DNA of 64,000 bases from Plotosus lineatus (GCA_024760905.1 CM045735.1:7583161-7647160); one strand, 5' to 3'. Shown: positions 1-11,611, counted from the first letter of the stretch. Program-made: numbers and translations. Notes: generated from the sequence alone by a model not told the origin.

Positions 1-119
1 AAACATGTATGTATATGTCAGTCAGGGGGGGGTCGATGCTACTTCGCGGAAATCGGAGGTCGCTGGGGGGGGGGGGGGGGTCTCGATCCCCATTAACTGT
101 GGCAAGCAAGGAATCCCTG
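1..119. repeat. Right end of a ~0.5 kb TA-flanked inverted-repeat element (family M1)
   Basis: The stretch ends in GAATCCCTG followed by TA and matches the right end of the copy at 2798-3273: a G-rich run, then TCTCGATCCC, ATTAAC and the terminal CCCTG. The element begins outside the window. Terminal CAGGGATCCC and a TA target duplication suggest a non-autonomous Tc/Mariner (Tigger-like) element; the superfamily is inferred. Confidence 0.6.
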
Positions 120-419
120 TACACCATAAGATTCTGAGTGGCCAATATTGCAGGTTGTTATTATTGTAGTGTCTTGTAAACACTGCTTTAAAAACAGTAA
201 GGGGTGCTGTGATTCAAGATTCAAGATTCAAAATTCAAGATTTTAATTGCCATTTGTGGTTTTTTTTTTTTACACACATAGGAATTCTTGTGCGGTTGTT
301 CCAAGAGTCAAGTTACAAAATAAAAGGAAGGCTCAAATCAACAAAAACGCAAACAGCTATAAAATAAATACATAAAAATGAAATATTTAAAAGGGCCTTA
401 CACAGACTCAGTAAACAAT

Positions 420-451
<32 letters not shown>

Positions 452-504
452 GTAAAATTATACTAATAATAATGATGATCATGCAATAAATAAATAAATA
501 ATCA
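120..504. other. Intergenic low-complexity DNA
   Basis: This holds a short tandem GATTCAAGATTCAA block near 211-242, an A/T-rich stretch, and a (TAA)n microsatellite at about 419-447. No coding signal is seen. Confidence 0.5.
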
Positions 505-690
505 GTAGATGTGATGGTGTAGTGGTTAAGGTGATGGGTTACTGATCCAAAGATCAGCAATTCAATCCCAGTCACGACTGTTGGGCCCTTGAGCAAGGCC
601 TTTAACTCACAAAAGCTCAGTTGAATAAAAATGATAATTATAAGTTGCTCTGGATAAGAGCATCTGCCAAATGCTGTAAATGTTCTACAG
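505..690 (+). repeat. tRNA-derived SINE, family A
   Basis: It starts with a tRNA-like head (GTGTAGTGGTTAAGG, box A-like; AGCAATTCAATCCC, box B-like). It continues with TTGGGCCCTTGAGCAAGGCC and ends in the conserved CTCTGGATAAGAG / CTGCCAAATGCTGTAAATG tail. Other copies are at 11047-11226, 11910-12085, 52068-52240 and, split by a transposon, 5250-6360. This is a common teleost SINE type. Confidence 0.8.
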
Positions 691-2216
691 TCTCTAACTG
701 TTAAATGCGCACACTGGTGGGACATTTTACAATAACATGCTATAGATTTTATTTTATACACAGTAGTGTTTCTATGTTAGTTTTAAGACGAAATGAGGTA
801 TTTTACTATCGTTATATACATTTATTCTTACAGTAAAATCTGAACTCAAATACTATCGTTAAGTGTAGAATGAGCAACCAGAGCTGGCAGTATTTTACCG
901 TAAAAACAACAGATTTGTATGTGCAGTGTGTGCGGCGTAATCCTTCCTGATTTCTCATGCAAATTTAAGAACTGGATGGTGAATGCATTGTGTTTGCATT
1001 ATATTTTCGCTTCAAGTTCAGCAGGTTTTGAACAGCTGCCTCTGCAGTGCTGAAAGTGACTTATGAAGCATGTGGAGATGGGTTTTCCTCAGAATGAGGC
1101 TTACAGCACCAGGAGGCTGGATAATATTGAAGAAGCGTCAGTGTGTGTGTGTGTGTGTGTGTGTGTATGAGTGCATCTCCAAGCTAATGCAGGAAAATGA
1201 CCGCTGAAGCACTAATTACTCGGTGAGTTATGGAGGCTGAGAGAGAGCTAGAACAAGAGAGAGAGAGAGATTTAGACAGACAGACAAAATGGATCGTTCA
1301 TGAACAGGGTGGGTAGAGTGCGATTTGTCAGCCAGTGTGCAGCATCATGATGAAACATTACGCTGGAGCTCTTATGTAAACCGCCTCCACAGCCACGCTG
1401 CTTTTATGTAAGCGCAAAGAAGAAGACGGAGAGAGCATGACATCACTACTTCACTCTGCTCCTAGTTCAGTCTCCGCACACTCATACCTGTGCCTTTCAT
1501 TATCCTCCTTCCCCTTTCTACAGCCCCCCCCCCACACACACACACAAACCTATACCCCCCACACAACAAGCTGAAGAGCAATTGACGCAATCTGCAGAAC
1601 TTCTAGATCAATTTTCTTGTGCGCTTTTGTCCTCGCGAATTCACAGCCACGTGCTGTCTCTGTCAGTCCCAGCCAGCATCTTGCAATCCCTTTGTCTGCA
1701 TTTCCATCAGTACATGGTTGCCATGACAACTGGCCCCATTTAAGCTCTCCAAGCATGGACGCTTTGTTTCGCCATTTCAAGATTTTATTCATTTTACTGA
1801 TTTTTTTTTTTTTTTTTTTTTGGACTGCCCAGGTTTGGTTTGGTTTGGTTCATGTGTCAATCATGCCCTTTAGTAGATTAACATGTACATCTGTTGCTCT
1901 TCTTCAAATTTTTTTTTTTTAATGGAGTTGCTCCTAAAACATCTGGAAACATTTACGAGTCTTCCATTGTATATTTGCAAGGAAAATATCATACAAAGAC
2001 AGAAGTCAAGACTCAGAACGCTGTCTTTTTGAAGACTCTGGAACAGATGCTGCTTGAAACGAAGGTACGCTACCTGACAAACAAAATATACACGCACAGA
2101 CGAAGCTTGTGATTCAGCGTGACCTCAAAGATGCCTGTGTCTTGTTTTTTTGCACATACACTAATTTTCATAAAGAAGAGTATGGATGCTCATTTTTGCG
2201 ACTGTAGACAAAATCA
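691..2216. other. Intergenic DNA without recognised genes
   Basis: This contains a (GT)n microsatellite at about 1141-1166, a GA-rich run at 1253-1271, homopolymer T runs near 1801-1821 and 1911-1920, and CA-rich DNA near 1530-1550. Short ORFs here carry no recognisable domain or codon pattern. Confidence 0.5.
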
Positions 2217-2716
2217 GTCAGCTATTAAGCCATAACTGTGAGATGGCACCATAATAATGATAAGCGAAGTCGTAATTATGAGTTGGTAAGTCATAATTAT
2301 GATGCAGTAAACTGTAATTATAAACTGGTAAGCAAACAGACAAAAGACTTAATTATCAGATAGTAAGCCATAATAATGAAATACTAATCTGAAATTGAGG
2401 ATGTCATAATTATGAGATAACAAGAATTAATGATGACTTAGTAACTCATAATCAGAGAACAACTCTAAATTATGGGTTACTAAGTCATAATTATGGGATG
2501 CTTAGTTGTAATTATGAGTTAGTACATCATAATAACATGGTAATCTGTATTAATAAGTTAGTAAGTCATAGTTATGAGTTAGTGAGTCATAATTACAAGA
2601 TGCCAAGTTGTAATTATAAGCTACTAAGTCATAGTTATGAGATAAGTATGATTAATTATGACTCAGTAATCGAAATTGTGAGAGTGTTCAGTTTGTAAGT
2701 AATAATTATGACTTAT
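2217..2716. repeat. Degenerate ~20-22 bp tandem repeat (ATAATTATGAGTTAGTAAGTC-like)
   Basis: For about 500 bp the sequence cycles through variants of CATAATTATGAG followed by TTAGTAAGT. Roughly two dozen decayed units are recognisable by eye, some reversed in sense because the ATAATTAT core is nearly palindromic. It is an AT-rich minisatellite with no coding meaning. Confidence 0.75.
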
Positions 2717-2797
2717 AATCAGACTTTTTTCAGTAGCTCGAGAAATTGGTTTCCATAGGAAGGGTACTAGGATCACCGATGTGGGGGGGAGGGTATA

Positions 2798-3273
2798 CAG
2801 GGGATCCCTCGCTACTTGCGCTTCAATTCATGTGGCTTCAGTGCATCGCAGATTTTTTTTTTTTTTGATATTCATCAAATTTAAAAATAAGGAAACTAAG
2901 GAAGAATAGGAGGGAAAGTTAAGGAAAATGCTGCAAAAACAAAGACAATTATGCAAAAAAAAAAAAAAAAAAAAAAACAAACAAACAAAAACAAAAAAAC
3001 AACCCAAAACCCCCATCAAAACTACTTACATTTTTATGTGAGGTGCGCATCTGTGTGCATTTGTATTTATGTTTTATTTACATCTTATGCATTGTTTTTG
3101 AATGTTTAATTGGTATTATAAGCATTTATATCGTTAAATATGTATTTATTGATATTATATACACACACATACATGTATACGTCAGTCAGAGGGGTTGAGC
3201 CTACTTTGCGGAATTCGGTGGTCACGGGGGATGATCTCGGTCCCAATTAACCACGGAAAGTGAGGGAACCCTG
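2798..3273 (-). mobile_element. M1 inverted-repeat element, near-complete copy
   Basis: The left end is TA|CAGGGGATCCCTCGCTACTT and the right end is GAGGGAACCCTG|TA, so the ends are inverted repeats flanked by TA. The interior is AT-rich with A and T runs and no ORF. Related copies lie at 1-119, 25560-26067, 34402-34871, 44246-44784 and 63568-63714. Non-autonomous Tc/Mariner-type is the best guess. Confidence 0.75.
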
Positions 3274-3837
3274 TATTTCTTAGTTTAAAAAATACTGAGA
3301 TGCGATGGATGACACTGATGTGCTTGTTCAGCTATATTTCAGAATTGGGTTTAAAGATAAAATTCGTTAATGAGCTTCGTTACTTTCACACGGGTAAAAA
3401 ACAAACGGGTGAAGGGGCGTACACAGGAGTTTGCAGCCAGTTTATTTGTGCATAATAGAGTGAATTCACCAACATCAGAGGATTGGAGAGGGATGCACTG
3501 GAGCTGCTGGGTTCCTCGCTATATTTCCATGTACATTGACTTAATGCCAGGAGCATTAAGACCTACTGACGCTGCCTCCAGGCAGCCCCGGGGCTGTTGT
3601 AACATTCATATCTCTCCTTCCATTTCCACAAAAGAAGTTCTAGAAGTGCGAATGAACAGCACAATAGTGGACTGAAAAAGAATTGGTTAGAATTAACGAG
3701 CGCACCGTACAGACAGAACTACCAAAGCATTTTGCTTACATATTAACATGTAAAAGATAAAGGAATGTCCATCCCAGGACCACAGTAAACATGCCTCGAA
3801 ATATTTGAGATGTGCTTAACATCTCTGTGTTAATGGA
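3274..3837. other. Intergenic DNA, nothing recognised
   Basis: A 101-codon ORF on + (3370-3675) has no recognisable motif, start context or splice partner. I treat it as chance. Confidence 0.4.
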
Positions 3838-4178
3838 CTCACTCTATCACTCATTTGCCAAAATGTTTAATCCTACTATTAGGGTAGCTGGGAGGCTGGG
3901 CCAAGCCAGCGTAGACTCTAAACAACTCACCAGAACATTGTAGGGCCAACACGCGCTCAGCCATTCTCACTCACACTCACATTTAGGGTAATTTGGATCA
4001 GCAATTTATCCTAATGTGCATGTCTTTGGATAGTGTGAGGAAACCGGTGAAACTGAAGGAAGCCCATACAGTATAATGATTGGTGGAACATGCAAACTCC
4101 ACGAAGAAATGTCCAAACCCAGGATTCAAACCCAACACCTTCTTGCTGTGAGGCAGACAGTCTAACCACTACACAAAG
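3838..4178 (-). repeat. tRNA-derived SINE, family B (reverse)
   Basis: Reading the minus strand, the tRNA-like head (TGTGTAGTGGTTAGACTG, then GTTTGAATCCTGG) is followed by the body whose plus-strand form is GTGTGAGGAAACCGG and AGGGTAGCTGGGAGGCT. This family recurs more than fifteen times in the window. Confidence 0.75.
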
Positions 4179-4463
4179 ATAATTACTTAACAAAGGCAAA
4201 AATATCAGGTTGATGCACATTGTCATCCATAGCCGTTACAGTCCAGTGGGATCTGATTGGCCAAGCTCTGATGAGAGGGAATGATGGCATACGCTCACCT
4301 TCCTTTCACCTAAAGTAATCATCAGCTAATCATGGTCTTCTGTGAGCTCATGCATATATCGGGGCAGATAGCACTTTCCATCTGAAAGTGTTAGGCTTCG
4401 CCTAAATACGCACGAACAAGCAAATTTTCCCGCGTGGATTTTTAAAATTAATTAAGTTAGTCA

Positions 4464-4647
4464 TGGCGGCATGCTGGCGTAGTGGTTAGCACATCCGCCT
4501 GAGGGTAAGAAGGTCGTGAGTTCAGCAGTGGCGTTTCTTTGTGAAGTTTCCATGTTCTATTCATGGTTGAGCAGGTTTCCTCCGGGTACTCGAGTTACCT
4601 CCTACAGTCTAAAGACATGCACATTAGCACCAGCTGGTCCAAATTAG

Positions 4648-4682
<35 letters not shown>

Positions 4683-4800
4683 CTGTTCAGGGTGTTCCCC
4701 GGCATCATCCTGGATAGCCGAGATAGGTTCCAACACTACCCGAGTAGGATTAAGCACTCTGGCTCATGAGTGTGTGAGTGAGTGTTGATGTGGACAGGTT
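4464..4800 (+). repeat. tRNA-derived SINE, family B (forward) with internal TG microsatellite
   Basis: The head reads GGCGTAGTGGTTAGCACATC and the body TTTCCTCCGGGTACTCGAG, CTCCTACAGTCTAAAGACATG. It ends in CCGAGTAGGATTAAGCACT. A (TG)n run at 4650-4680 interrupts the body, a recurrent expansion point in this family. Confidence 0.8.
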
Positions 4801-4917
4801 AAGGCAGCCATGTCTTGGAAAAACACGAAAGGAATCCCATTCATTCAATTTAACAATTGAATCACCAGATTATTTTTTTTTTTTGCATTTCATGACCAAC
4901 TGCCATTATTTATAGCT

Positions 4918-5240
4918 TTTGATTTTTAAATAATGTATTAATCCCATAAGGGATATTATTTCCTCTGCATTTAACCCATCCAAAGTGAGCGCACTCGGAC
5001 ACGCATACACAGTGAACACACGCACACAGAACAGTGGGCTGCCTTACACACATTGGGGGCACTCAGAGAGCAGTTGGGGGGGTTAGGTGCCTACTCAAGG
5101 ACACTACAGACATTTATTTGGAGGACGGGAGAGTGCTGCTCACTCAGTCACTCACCGCCACGCAGTTTTCCCACTGGTTTGTAAATCGAACCAACAGCCT
5201 TGCGGTCCCAAAGCCGCTTTTCTAACCATTAGGCTACAGC
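4918..5240 (-). repeat. Interspersed repeat, family C (SINE-like)
   Basis: It opens with TTGATTTTTAAATAATGTATTAATCCCATAAGGG-type sequence (4918 onward) and ends with a tRNA-like complement, TCTAACCATTAGGCTAC. Related copies are at 15240-15560 and 35070-35360, where the shared blocks include GCAGTTGG, GTGTCTTGCTCAAGG and CCATTAGGCCAC. Confidence 0.6.
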
Positions 5241-5308
5241 TGACACACATTTACATTTATGGTACTGTATTTGGCAGACACCCTTAACCAAAACAACTTA
5301 TATTTATA

Positions 5309-6229
5309 CAGTGGTACCTCACCTTACGAAATTAATCCGTTCCAGGGCCTTTTTCGTAACCTGCATTTTTCGTTAGTTGAACTGCATTTTACATGTAAAA
5401 CATATGATTGGTTCCAAGGCTCCCCTAAGACTACCCCATAAACCCTTTAAAAATGATAAAAGTACTCCAATTTTTTTATGAAATATGTGTTAAAAGTAAA
5501 AGAAAATCATTTACCTTTTTTTAAATCTCTCGAACCACCCATGCGATGCTTTAAAGTCCGGGGGTTGCTGGTCTGAAGAACCCTCACCCTCACCCCCAAC
5601 CTCCTCCACGAGGTCCTTAAATATGGCGGTTGCTTTTTCCGAAATAATCGCCCCCGTCACTGTGTCTCCGCTTTTAATGCCTCCTTCTGCTTCAATATCG
5701 TCGGGATTGTAGAGGGGTTTCGGCCCATACTCCTTTGCGATTTCATTCAACCGAATCCCACTTTCGTATTTTTTTATCATCTCCTGTTTTACTTTTATTG
5801 ATAACGGAGCCCACTTCTTCTTTTCAGTCTCATCGGGAATCACTTTCTTGGGGCTCATGATTAATAACGAAAAATAACGCTGCAGTAAGCACACTCAAAA
5901 AACTCACGAACCAATAGTACAACTCTCCTTCACGCATGTCAAACAATGGGTCGAAGGCGCACGAAAAGCATTATGGGTACACTACTGTATTATGGAGATT
6001 CAGCTCCCTCCTAGCCAAAGGGAGGCCAGCGGGGCAGGGTGTTTGGAGACAACCAATGGGAAAGCAACTCGCGTATTGTTTGAATGTTTGAATGGCGCAT
6101 TTGAATTTTTGAGATGGTGCTTTTGTAACGTGAACTTGTTTTGTATCCAGAGACAAAAATTTTAGGAAAATGCGTTTCGTAACCTGAATTTTTCATTTGG
6201 TGAGACTTTCGTAAAGTGAGGTACCACTG
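5309..6229 (-). mobile_element. Tigger-like (pogo/Tc-Mariner) DNA transposon, internally deleted
   Basis: The ends CAGTGGTACCTCACCTTACG and CGTAAAGTGAGGTACCACTG form terminal inverted repeats flanked by TA, dated by insertion into a SINE. The element holds the minus-strand remains of a transposase at 5511-5894. At 0.9 kb it is too short to be autonomous. A shorter relative sits at 24749-25303. Confidence 0.85.
5511..5894 (-). pseudogene. Tigger/pogo-type transposase N-terminal remnant
   Basis: The 127-codon reading frame includes an internal start at MSPKK, then a helix-turn-helix segment with the residues VKQEMIKKYESG and LNEIAKEYG, as in the CENP-B/Tigger DNA-binding domain. A later block, ASHGWFERFKKR, resembles the second CENP-B-type DNA-binding helix set. 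The stretch between them appears shortened, and the DDE catalytic domain is absent, so this is a relic without transposition function. The assignment rests on motif recall, not a search. Confidence 0.7.
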
Positions 6230-6489
6230 TACAGCTGAGCAATTGAAGGTTAAGGACCTTGCTTAAGGGCCCAACAATGGCAGCTTAGTGCTGCATCCCC
6301 CGACCTTCAGATCACTGACCCAGACACTTCAGCGGTGAGCAACCCTGCCCAATAAATTAAATAAACACGGATTTGAACCTGAGCATTTCAGTGTGCAGTA
6401 GTCAGACTCCACCGCTACAGTAAATTTTACACAAATAAAGCCAAATAATGATAATTATGAAAATAAATAATGACATCATATTTTCTAGA

Positions 6490-6825
6490 TCCATCTCTCC
6501 ATCTATTATCTATCCCACTTATCTGTCAGGGGTATCTGGATCCGGTCCCAGCTGACCTTGGGTTAGAAGTGTGGTGCACCCTGAAGACATTGTTAATCTA
6601 TTGCCGAGCACAGAGACGACCGTAGGTTCACACTCACATTTACACCTACGGACAGCCGGTCAAACCAAACATGCATGTCTTTGAACTGTGGGAGGAAACC
6701 CGAGCACCTAGATGAAACCAACCTAAACGCAATTCAGAAAGCCCTTGTCAGCCATGAGGTGCAAACCCAGAACGCTTGTTGCTGTGAGATGGTAGTATAA
6801 ACCATTGCACCTCTACGATACCCTC
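6490..6825 (-). repeat. SINE family B (reverse)
   Basis: The diagnostic block TTTGAACTGTGGGAGGAAACC, with AGAACGCTTGTTGCTGTGAG toward the head, places it in family B; it is diverged. Confidence 0.65.
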
Positions 6826-7918
6826 TATTCCGGATCCTTTATTTTAATATAGATACTATATATTGGCAAAGCCGATGTGCGAGTGTAGCCAGCATGATTT
6901 GGATCAACATCCAGATTCTATAAATGTTGTTTGACTCAGTAAACCACTCGACTCATCTATCGCCAATCGGTCAACACTCTCATTGCGTATGTGATGTGTT
7001 GTAGAACTTATTCAGGTTGTATTTCAACCCTCACTGATAGCAATACTACTAAATCTAGTATCGCGATCCAAATAAACAAGCAATAAATTGTGTATCTTCC
7101 AGTTCCAGGGGGATGGAGAATAAATCTGAGGCTTGTTCAGGGCATTAAACGCTTGGCTGATTCTGGGAGGAGCGGCACACGACCCTCTGAACAGCAATGA
7201 TTAATACCATGCGGATGAATTGACAACGACGAAGTTCAAGAGGCGGAAGTATGTGGGAAGTGGAGTCCGACAAGAAGGAACGGTGCTTCGCTCTGCTGCA
7301 CACAGCTGCGACACGTCAAGGGGATTCAGCTCCGAGGAAGGAGTCAGAGGAGAACGGGAGGGGAACATGGAGGAGGAGACTTTGTCCACAGTTGTGAAAT
7401 GTGGGAGATTTTCTTTCTGAAACAAGGCACACAAGGCGTTGGTTGATTTACTCAAAGGTTTGATGGAATTGACTCCGAACACTCAGGATGTTCAGGTCAA
7501 GTGTTTAAGTGTCAGAACATTATAAGCTCAGTTGTTTTGTTGTTGTTGGGGGTTTTTTTTCCCCCCTTCGGTTTAACATGATTACATTCAGCTTAGCAAG
7601 ACTCTGAACCATAATGTAAGTCGACTGAAGAGTGTTAAATGGTCAAGTGAAGACAGTGCGTAGAGGTGTCCAAGTGTGTCTGACTAATGTATTAGTGAGT
7701 AATAAGAATCTCTCCAACTGCTCAACCTCAGCACAGTATCAAAGCTACACAGTGTCCTCTAGGGGACACATGTGACACCTACACACTGTTTTGCAGCAGC
7801 AAAGAACTGGAAGACGTGATTGCTGTTACATCAGTAGACTAGAATAATTTTTTAAAAATGTAAATAAATAGGGTTAAGTTGTACCAACTTAGATTAAAAC
7901 ACATATTTCAGCATCCAT
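6826..7918. other. Intergenic DNA, nothing recognised
   Basis: Apparently unique sequence. Overlapping ORFs on both strands at 7201-7482 have no recognisable domain. Confidence 0.4.

Positions 7919-7987
<69 letters not shown>
7919..7987. repeat. (CA)n microsatellite, ~34 units
   Basis: An essentially pure CA run of about 69 bp. Confidence 0.95.
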
Positions 7988-7988
<1 letters not shown>

Positions 7989-8029
7989 ATGGGCTCGGTG
8001 CATCATAATAAACAAGTTATACTGTCCCA

Positions 8030-8370
8030 AAAGGAGTAACGAGGATGGATATGCTCAGGAATGAGTACATCAGAGGGACAGCACATGTAAGAGGTTTTGG
8101 AGACAAAGTCAGAGAGGCTACATTGAGATGGTTTGGACATGTACAGAGGAGTGATAGTGAGTATATTGGTAGTAGGATGCTGAGGTTGGAACTACCAGGC
8201 AGAAGGCCTAGAGGAAGACCAACGAGAAGATTTATGGATGTGGTGAAGGAGGACATGAAGGTAGTTGGTGTAAGAGAAGAAGATGTAGAGGACAGGGTGA
8301 GATGGAGGAAGATGATTTGCTTTGGCGACCGTGAAGGGAACAGCCAAAAGGAAAAGAAGAAAGAAGAAGA
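8030..8370 (+). pseudogene. Non-LTR retrotransposon C-terminal fragment
   Basis: The + frame beginning MDMLRNEYIRGTA carries LRWFGHVQR, then GRRPRGRPTRRFMDVVKED, then DRVRWRKMICFGD. This is the familiar tail after the reverse transcriptase domain in RTE-like fish LINEs. Reverse-strand relatives are at 26068-26290 and 37700-38160. It is truncated at the 5' side, as expected of LINE copies, and is not a host gene. Confidence 0.75.
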
Positions 8371-8699
8371 CAGTCCCAAAAAGAAATGTAGAATCTGTGT
8401 TTCGAACTGAAGTCACCTGGTGGCCCACTGATGAACTGAAAGAGTGTCAATAATGACCTATCATGTCTTGTTGTGAGCATCTTCCAAAAAAAAAAAAAAA
8501 ATTCAGAACCTTCCTAGTGGTTGGGGTGGTGGTTGGAAAATACTTTTGCAATCACTTGCAAAAATAATTGGGTGTTTTGTAATATAAGCAAAATGATATG
8601 ACTGCCTTGTGATTTAATCCCTCAGTGCTGGGGTTTTATAACAAAATGACCAGTGCCATCTACTGGTCATTATAATCCTGAACCCTGCCATGTCCATGC
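8371..8699. other. Intergenic DNA with an A-run
   Basis: An A-rich run near 8487-8501 follows the LINE fragment. Nothing else is recognised. Confidence 0.4.
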
Positions 8700-9010
8700 T
8701 GACTTAGAGACAATCGCTTGGTCGTTTGGTCATTCAGTCATTCATTCATTGGTCAAACCACTTAATCCTACTATGGTGGGCTGCTGGAACCTATCTCAGC
8801 CGACTCGGGGTGAAGGCAAAGCACACCCTAAATAGGTCAGCAGTCCATCACAGATCAGCAGACACACACACACACACACACACACACACAACTATTCACA
8901 GTCACAACTAGGGGTAAGTTGGAAGAGCCAGTTGACCCAATGTCCATGTCCTTGTACTGTGGGAGGAAACCGGAGGACCCAAAGGAAAACCCATGCACGC
9001 ACAGGTACTA
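8700..9010 (-). repeat. SINE family B with CA expansion
   Basis: TTGTACTGTGGGAGGAAACCG and CTCAGCCGACTCGGGGTGAAGGC are family B blocks. CA repeats at 8864-8890 mark the usual expansion point. Confidence 0.7.
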
Positions 9011-9069
9011 CATACAAACATGTTTGGCAGTGTAATCACATTGTTAAAGTCATTTAATCAGAGGTGTGC

Positions 9070-9195
9070 TACAACCACCACCACCACCCCCCATGCACCC
9101 CCCCACCCCCCCCCACCCACCAACCCCCTTTCAGGGCCCCACCCACCCCCTTCCAGGGCCCCACCCGTTAATTAGACACCCCCCCCCCATTTTTA
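9070..9195. repeat. C-rich low-complexity tract
   Basis: Runs of C and CCA (ACCACCACCACCCCCC and similar) explain the proline-rich ORFs in this interval. No coding signal is inferred. Confidence 0.8.
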
Positions 9196-9449
9196 AATAT
9201 GCCCTCCTATGGTTTCCTCCCATGGTCCAAAAGCATATAAAAGCAATAGGATTAAATGTAATCAGTGTTTGCTTTAAAACCATAACGAAGGTAAGATAAG
9301 GTCTCAAAAGCAAGTCGAATTAATTATAAATCTGGATTGAAGTTTGGTGAAGCTGGATTATTACATAAACTTTGATTTAATCAGGGCTAACACAGAATAT
9401 TTGCTGGTGTCAAAGTTTTTCAAACAGTCAATTAATTGCCAAACTGCTT

Positions 9450-9525
9450 CATACTAAAAGGGTCACGAGGAGGCTGGAGCCTATCACAGCCAACACCTTG
9501 AACGCTTGCCAGACAATTTAGGGGC

Positions 9526-9563
<38 letters not shown>

Positions 9564-9745
9564 AAGAGTAAATTTGAAACAGCAAGTGCTAATGCATGTG
9601 TTTGGACTGTGGGAAGAAACCAGGGTACCCAGAGGAAACCCATGGAAGCTCAAAAAGAAAATGCAAACCCCAGATAGAACCGCCCTCACCCTCACTGCAT
9701 CTGGAAATGGAACTTAGGACCTTCTTGCAGTGAGATGGAATAATT
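9450..9745 (-). repeat. SINE family B with CA expansion
   Basis: It carries TTTGGACTGTGGGAAGAAACC and GACCTTCTTGCAGTGAGATG; the CA run is at 9528-9562. Confidence 0.75.
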
Positions 9746-9809
9746 TGGGCACAGGGAGAATGGACGTTCAAGGGCAAAACCCACGTAAGTATCTAAGGGC
9801 ATTTATTTT

Positions 9810-10090
9810 ATCCATCCGTCCATCCATTATCCGTAAATGCCATTGCTGGGGAAACTGAAGCCAGTCCCAGTTGACTTTACGAAAGAGACACCCTGAAAAA
9901 GTCCCAAGGCTAGCACAAGAGTTGAACAGCCATTCATGTTAACATTCAGACCTATCAACAAGAATACTCCGAGAAAAAACCCACACGAGCCCGGGAGAGT
10001 AGGCCAAGGCCCGGTGCCAGTCGGTTTTAAGGTTCAAACACATAGGCTTCTTGCTGTAAGATGATTGCTCTACCCACGGGACAATCATTT
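9810..10090 (-). repeat. SINE family B, diverged
   Basis: It contains GCCAGTCCCAGTTGACTTTACG, CGAGAAAAAACCCACACGAGC and TTCTTGCTGTAAGATG in family order. Confidence 0.55.
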
Positions 10091-10459
10091 CGCTTTGAAT
10101 TTATTAGATATTTAGGTGATACTGTATACAGATGAGCGACCATACAATATATACTGTATATAGTACCCATAGCAGTTCTTCAAGAGGAGAAGCTCCATGG
10201 CTGCTGTACAAGAAACCGATACTACATGCAATTAGTTGCTATACAGTATGTTGTACCCTGGGGGGACACTAATCTTGTCATTTTCCATTTTGAAACCCAC
10301 ACATGCCCCATGGGTATGAAACATGAGTTTGAGCTCCAATTCCAGAAAGACAAATAATATGTGTACTGCTCTGCAGTGCTTTCACAGGCTCTACTGACTT
10401 CAGGCACAAAAGATTAAGGATTGTATGCATGGCTTACTGTAACTTTGGGTTTTATATAT

Positions 10460-10507
<48 letters not shown>

Positions 10508-10511
10508 GTAC

Positions 10512-10543
<32 letters not shown>

Positions 10544-11046
10544 CCATAAAAGCAAGCACACAGTGTGACAGTGAAAAATATCTGGGGTTTCGATGTATGG
10601 AAAAACATAAAGAGATTGAAAAGAACAAATCATTTTAGTGTTCTGGTGCTTGTATGGGGTTGGTGATCGTGCCCTGTGTATCTTATACACTGAGTCCATC
10701 TGGTGGACTGTTAGGGAACAGGGATGGGCAACATTTATGATGTCTATATTTAAAAATACCAAATAGAATTCTAATACGTATTCGATGTTGATGATGAAAA
10801 ATAAGCATATCGCATTTACTCGTAGTTGCATTTACTTTCAGAGTTTCTCTTGGAAATAAAAATGATATCAGACAGGATTTTGTTCTGAAACCATCTGTTT
10901 ACTCCAATATGCAAGTGGCACTGACCTGTGCAACAGGTACAGTATAATAATCTGGAGAATGTAAACATGGCACAGACACCATCTAGTGGCGAGAATGCAG
11001 AACTATCAGCATTCAACATGGCAACCAACAACACAGACAGAGAAGC
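10091..11046. other. Intergenic DNA with facing AC and GT microsatellites
   Basis: (AC)n at 10466-10504 and (TG)n at 10520-10542 are separated by AGTGTACTATATATA and can pair with each other. No gene is seen. Confidence 0.6.
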
Positions 11047-11226
11047 AGTGGGGGCTAAGTGGTTCGGGCTTCGGGTTTCTGAGCAGAAGGTCAACAGTTC
11101 AAGTCCCACCACCACCACTTTTCCACTATTGGACCCTTAAGCAAGGCCCTTAACCCTCAACTGCTTGGTTGTATGAATGATATAGAAATGTAAGATCTGG
11201 ATAAAGGTCTGGCAAATGCCAGAAAT
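11047..11226 (+). repeat. SINE family A
   Basis: GGGGCTAAGTGGTTCGGG head, GTTCAAGTCCC box-B-like motif, GGACCCTTAAGCAAGGCCC body and a GGCAAATGCCAGAAATG tail. Confidence 0.75.
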
Positions 11227-11354
11227 GTAAATATACATGAATCTGTAAAAAAGAAAACGGTTTGTTTTATGAAATTAAACATTTGTTTATGATTCATATT
11301 GTGAAATTTGACTGCAAAAGCGATACGATGGAAATGTGAATCAAAGATGTATTT

Positions 11355-11592
11355 AATTCATTCATTTTCTAAGGCGCTTAATCTTAATTAGGGTCGCAGG
11401 GATGCTGACACCAATATCAGCCATCTCTGGGTGAAACAATGGTTTTTGGACTGTGGGAGGAAACTGGAGTACCCAGAGGAAATCCACAGAAGCACAGGGA
11501 TGAAATGCAGACTCCCACACAGAAACACCCGAGCCTGGGAATCAAACTCAGACCATCTTGCTGTGAGGTGGATGTGCTAACCACATGACATT
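11355..11592 (-). repeat. SINE family B (reverse)
   Basis: TTGGACTGTGGGAGGAAACTG and CATCTTGCTGTGAGGTGGATG in family order, head on the right. Confidence 0.8.
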
Positions 11593-11611
11593 TAATTTCT
11601 TCAAACATTCA

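Larger units (their letters stand above)
5250..6360 (-). repeat. SINE A copy split by a Tigger-like transposon
   Basis: The left part is 5250-5308 (TTTGGCAGACACCCTTAACC, AACTTATATTTATA) and the right part 6230-6360 (CAGCTGAGCAATTGAAGG, AAGGGCCCAACAATGGCAG). Removing 5309-6229 and one TA restores one continuous reverse-orientation SINE. Confidence 0.8.

Noticed and set aside
2217..2716. CRISPR-like spacing of repeats
   Set aside because: Units are contiguous and degenerate with no unique spacers, and the DNA is vertebrate.
9066..9299. Proline-rich ORF
   Set aside because: It is a C-rich low-complexity tract; no splice or start context.
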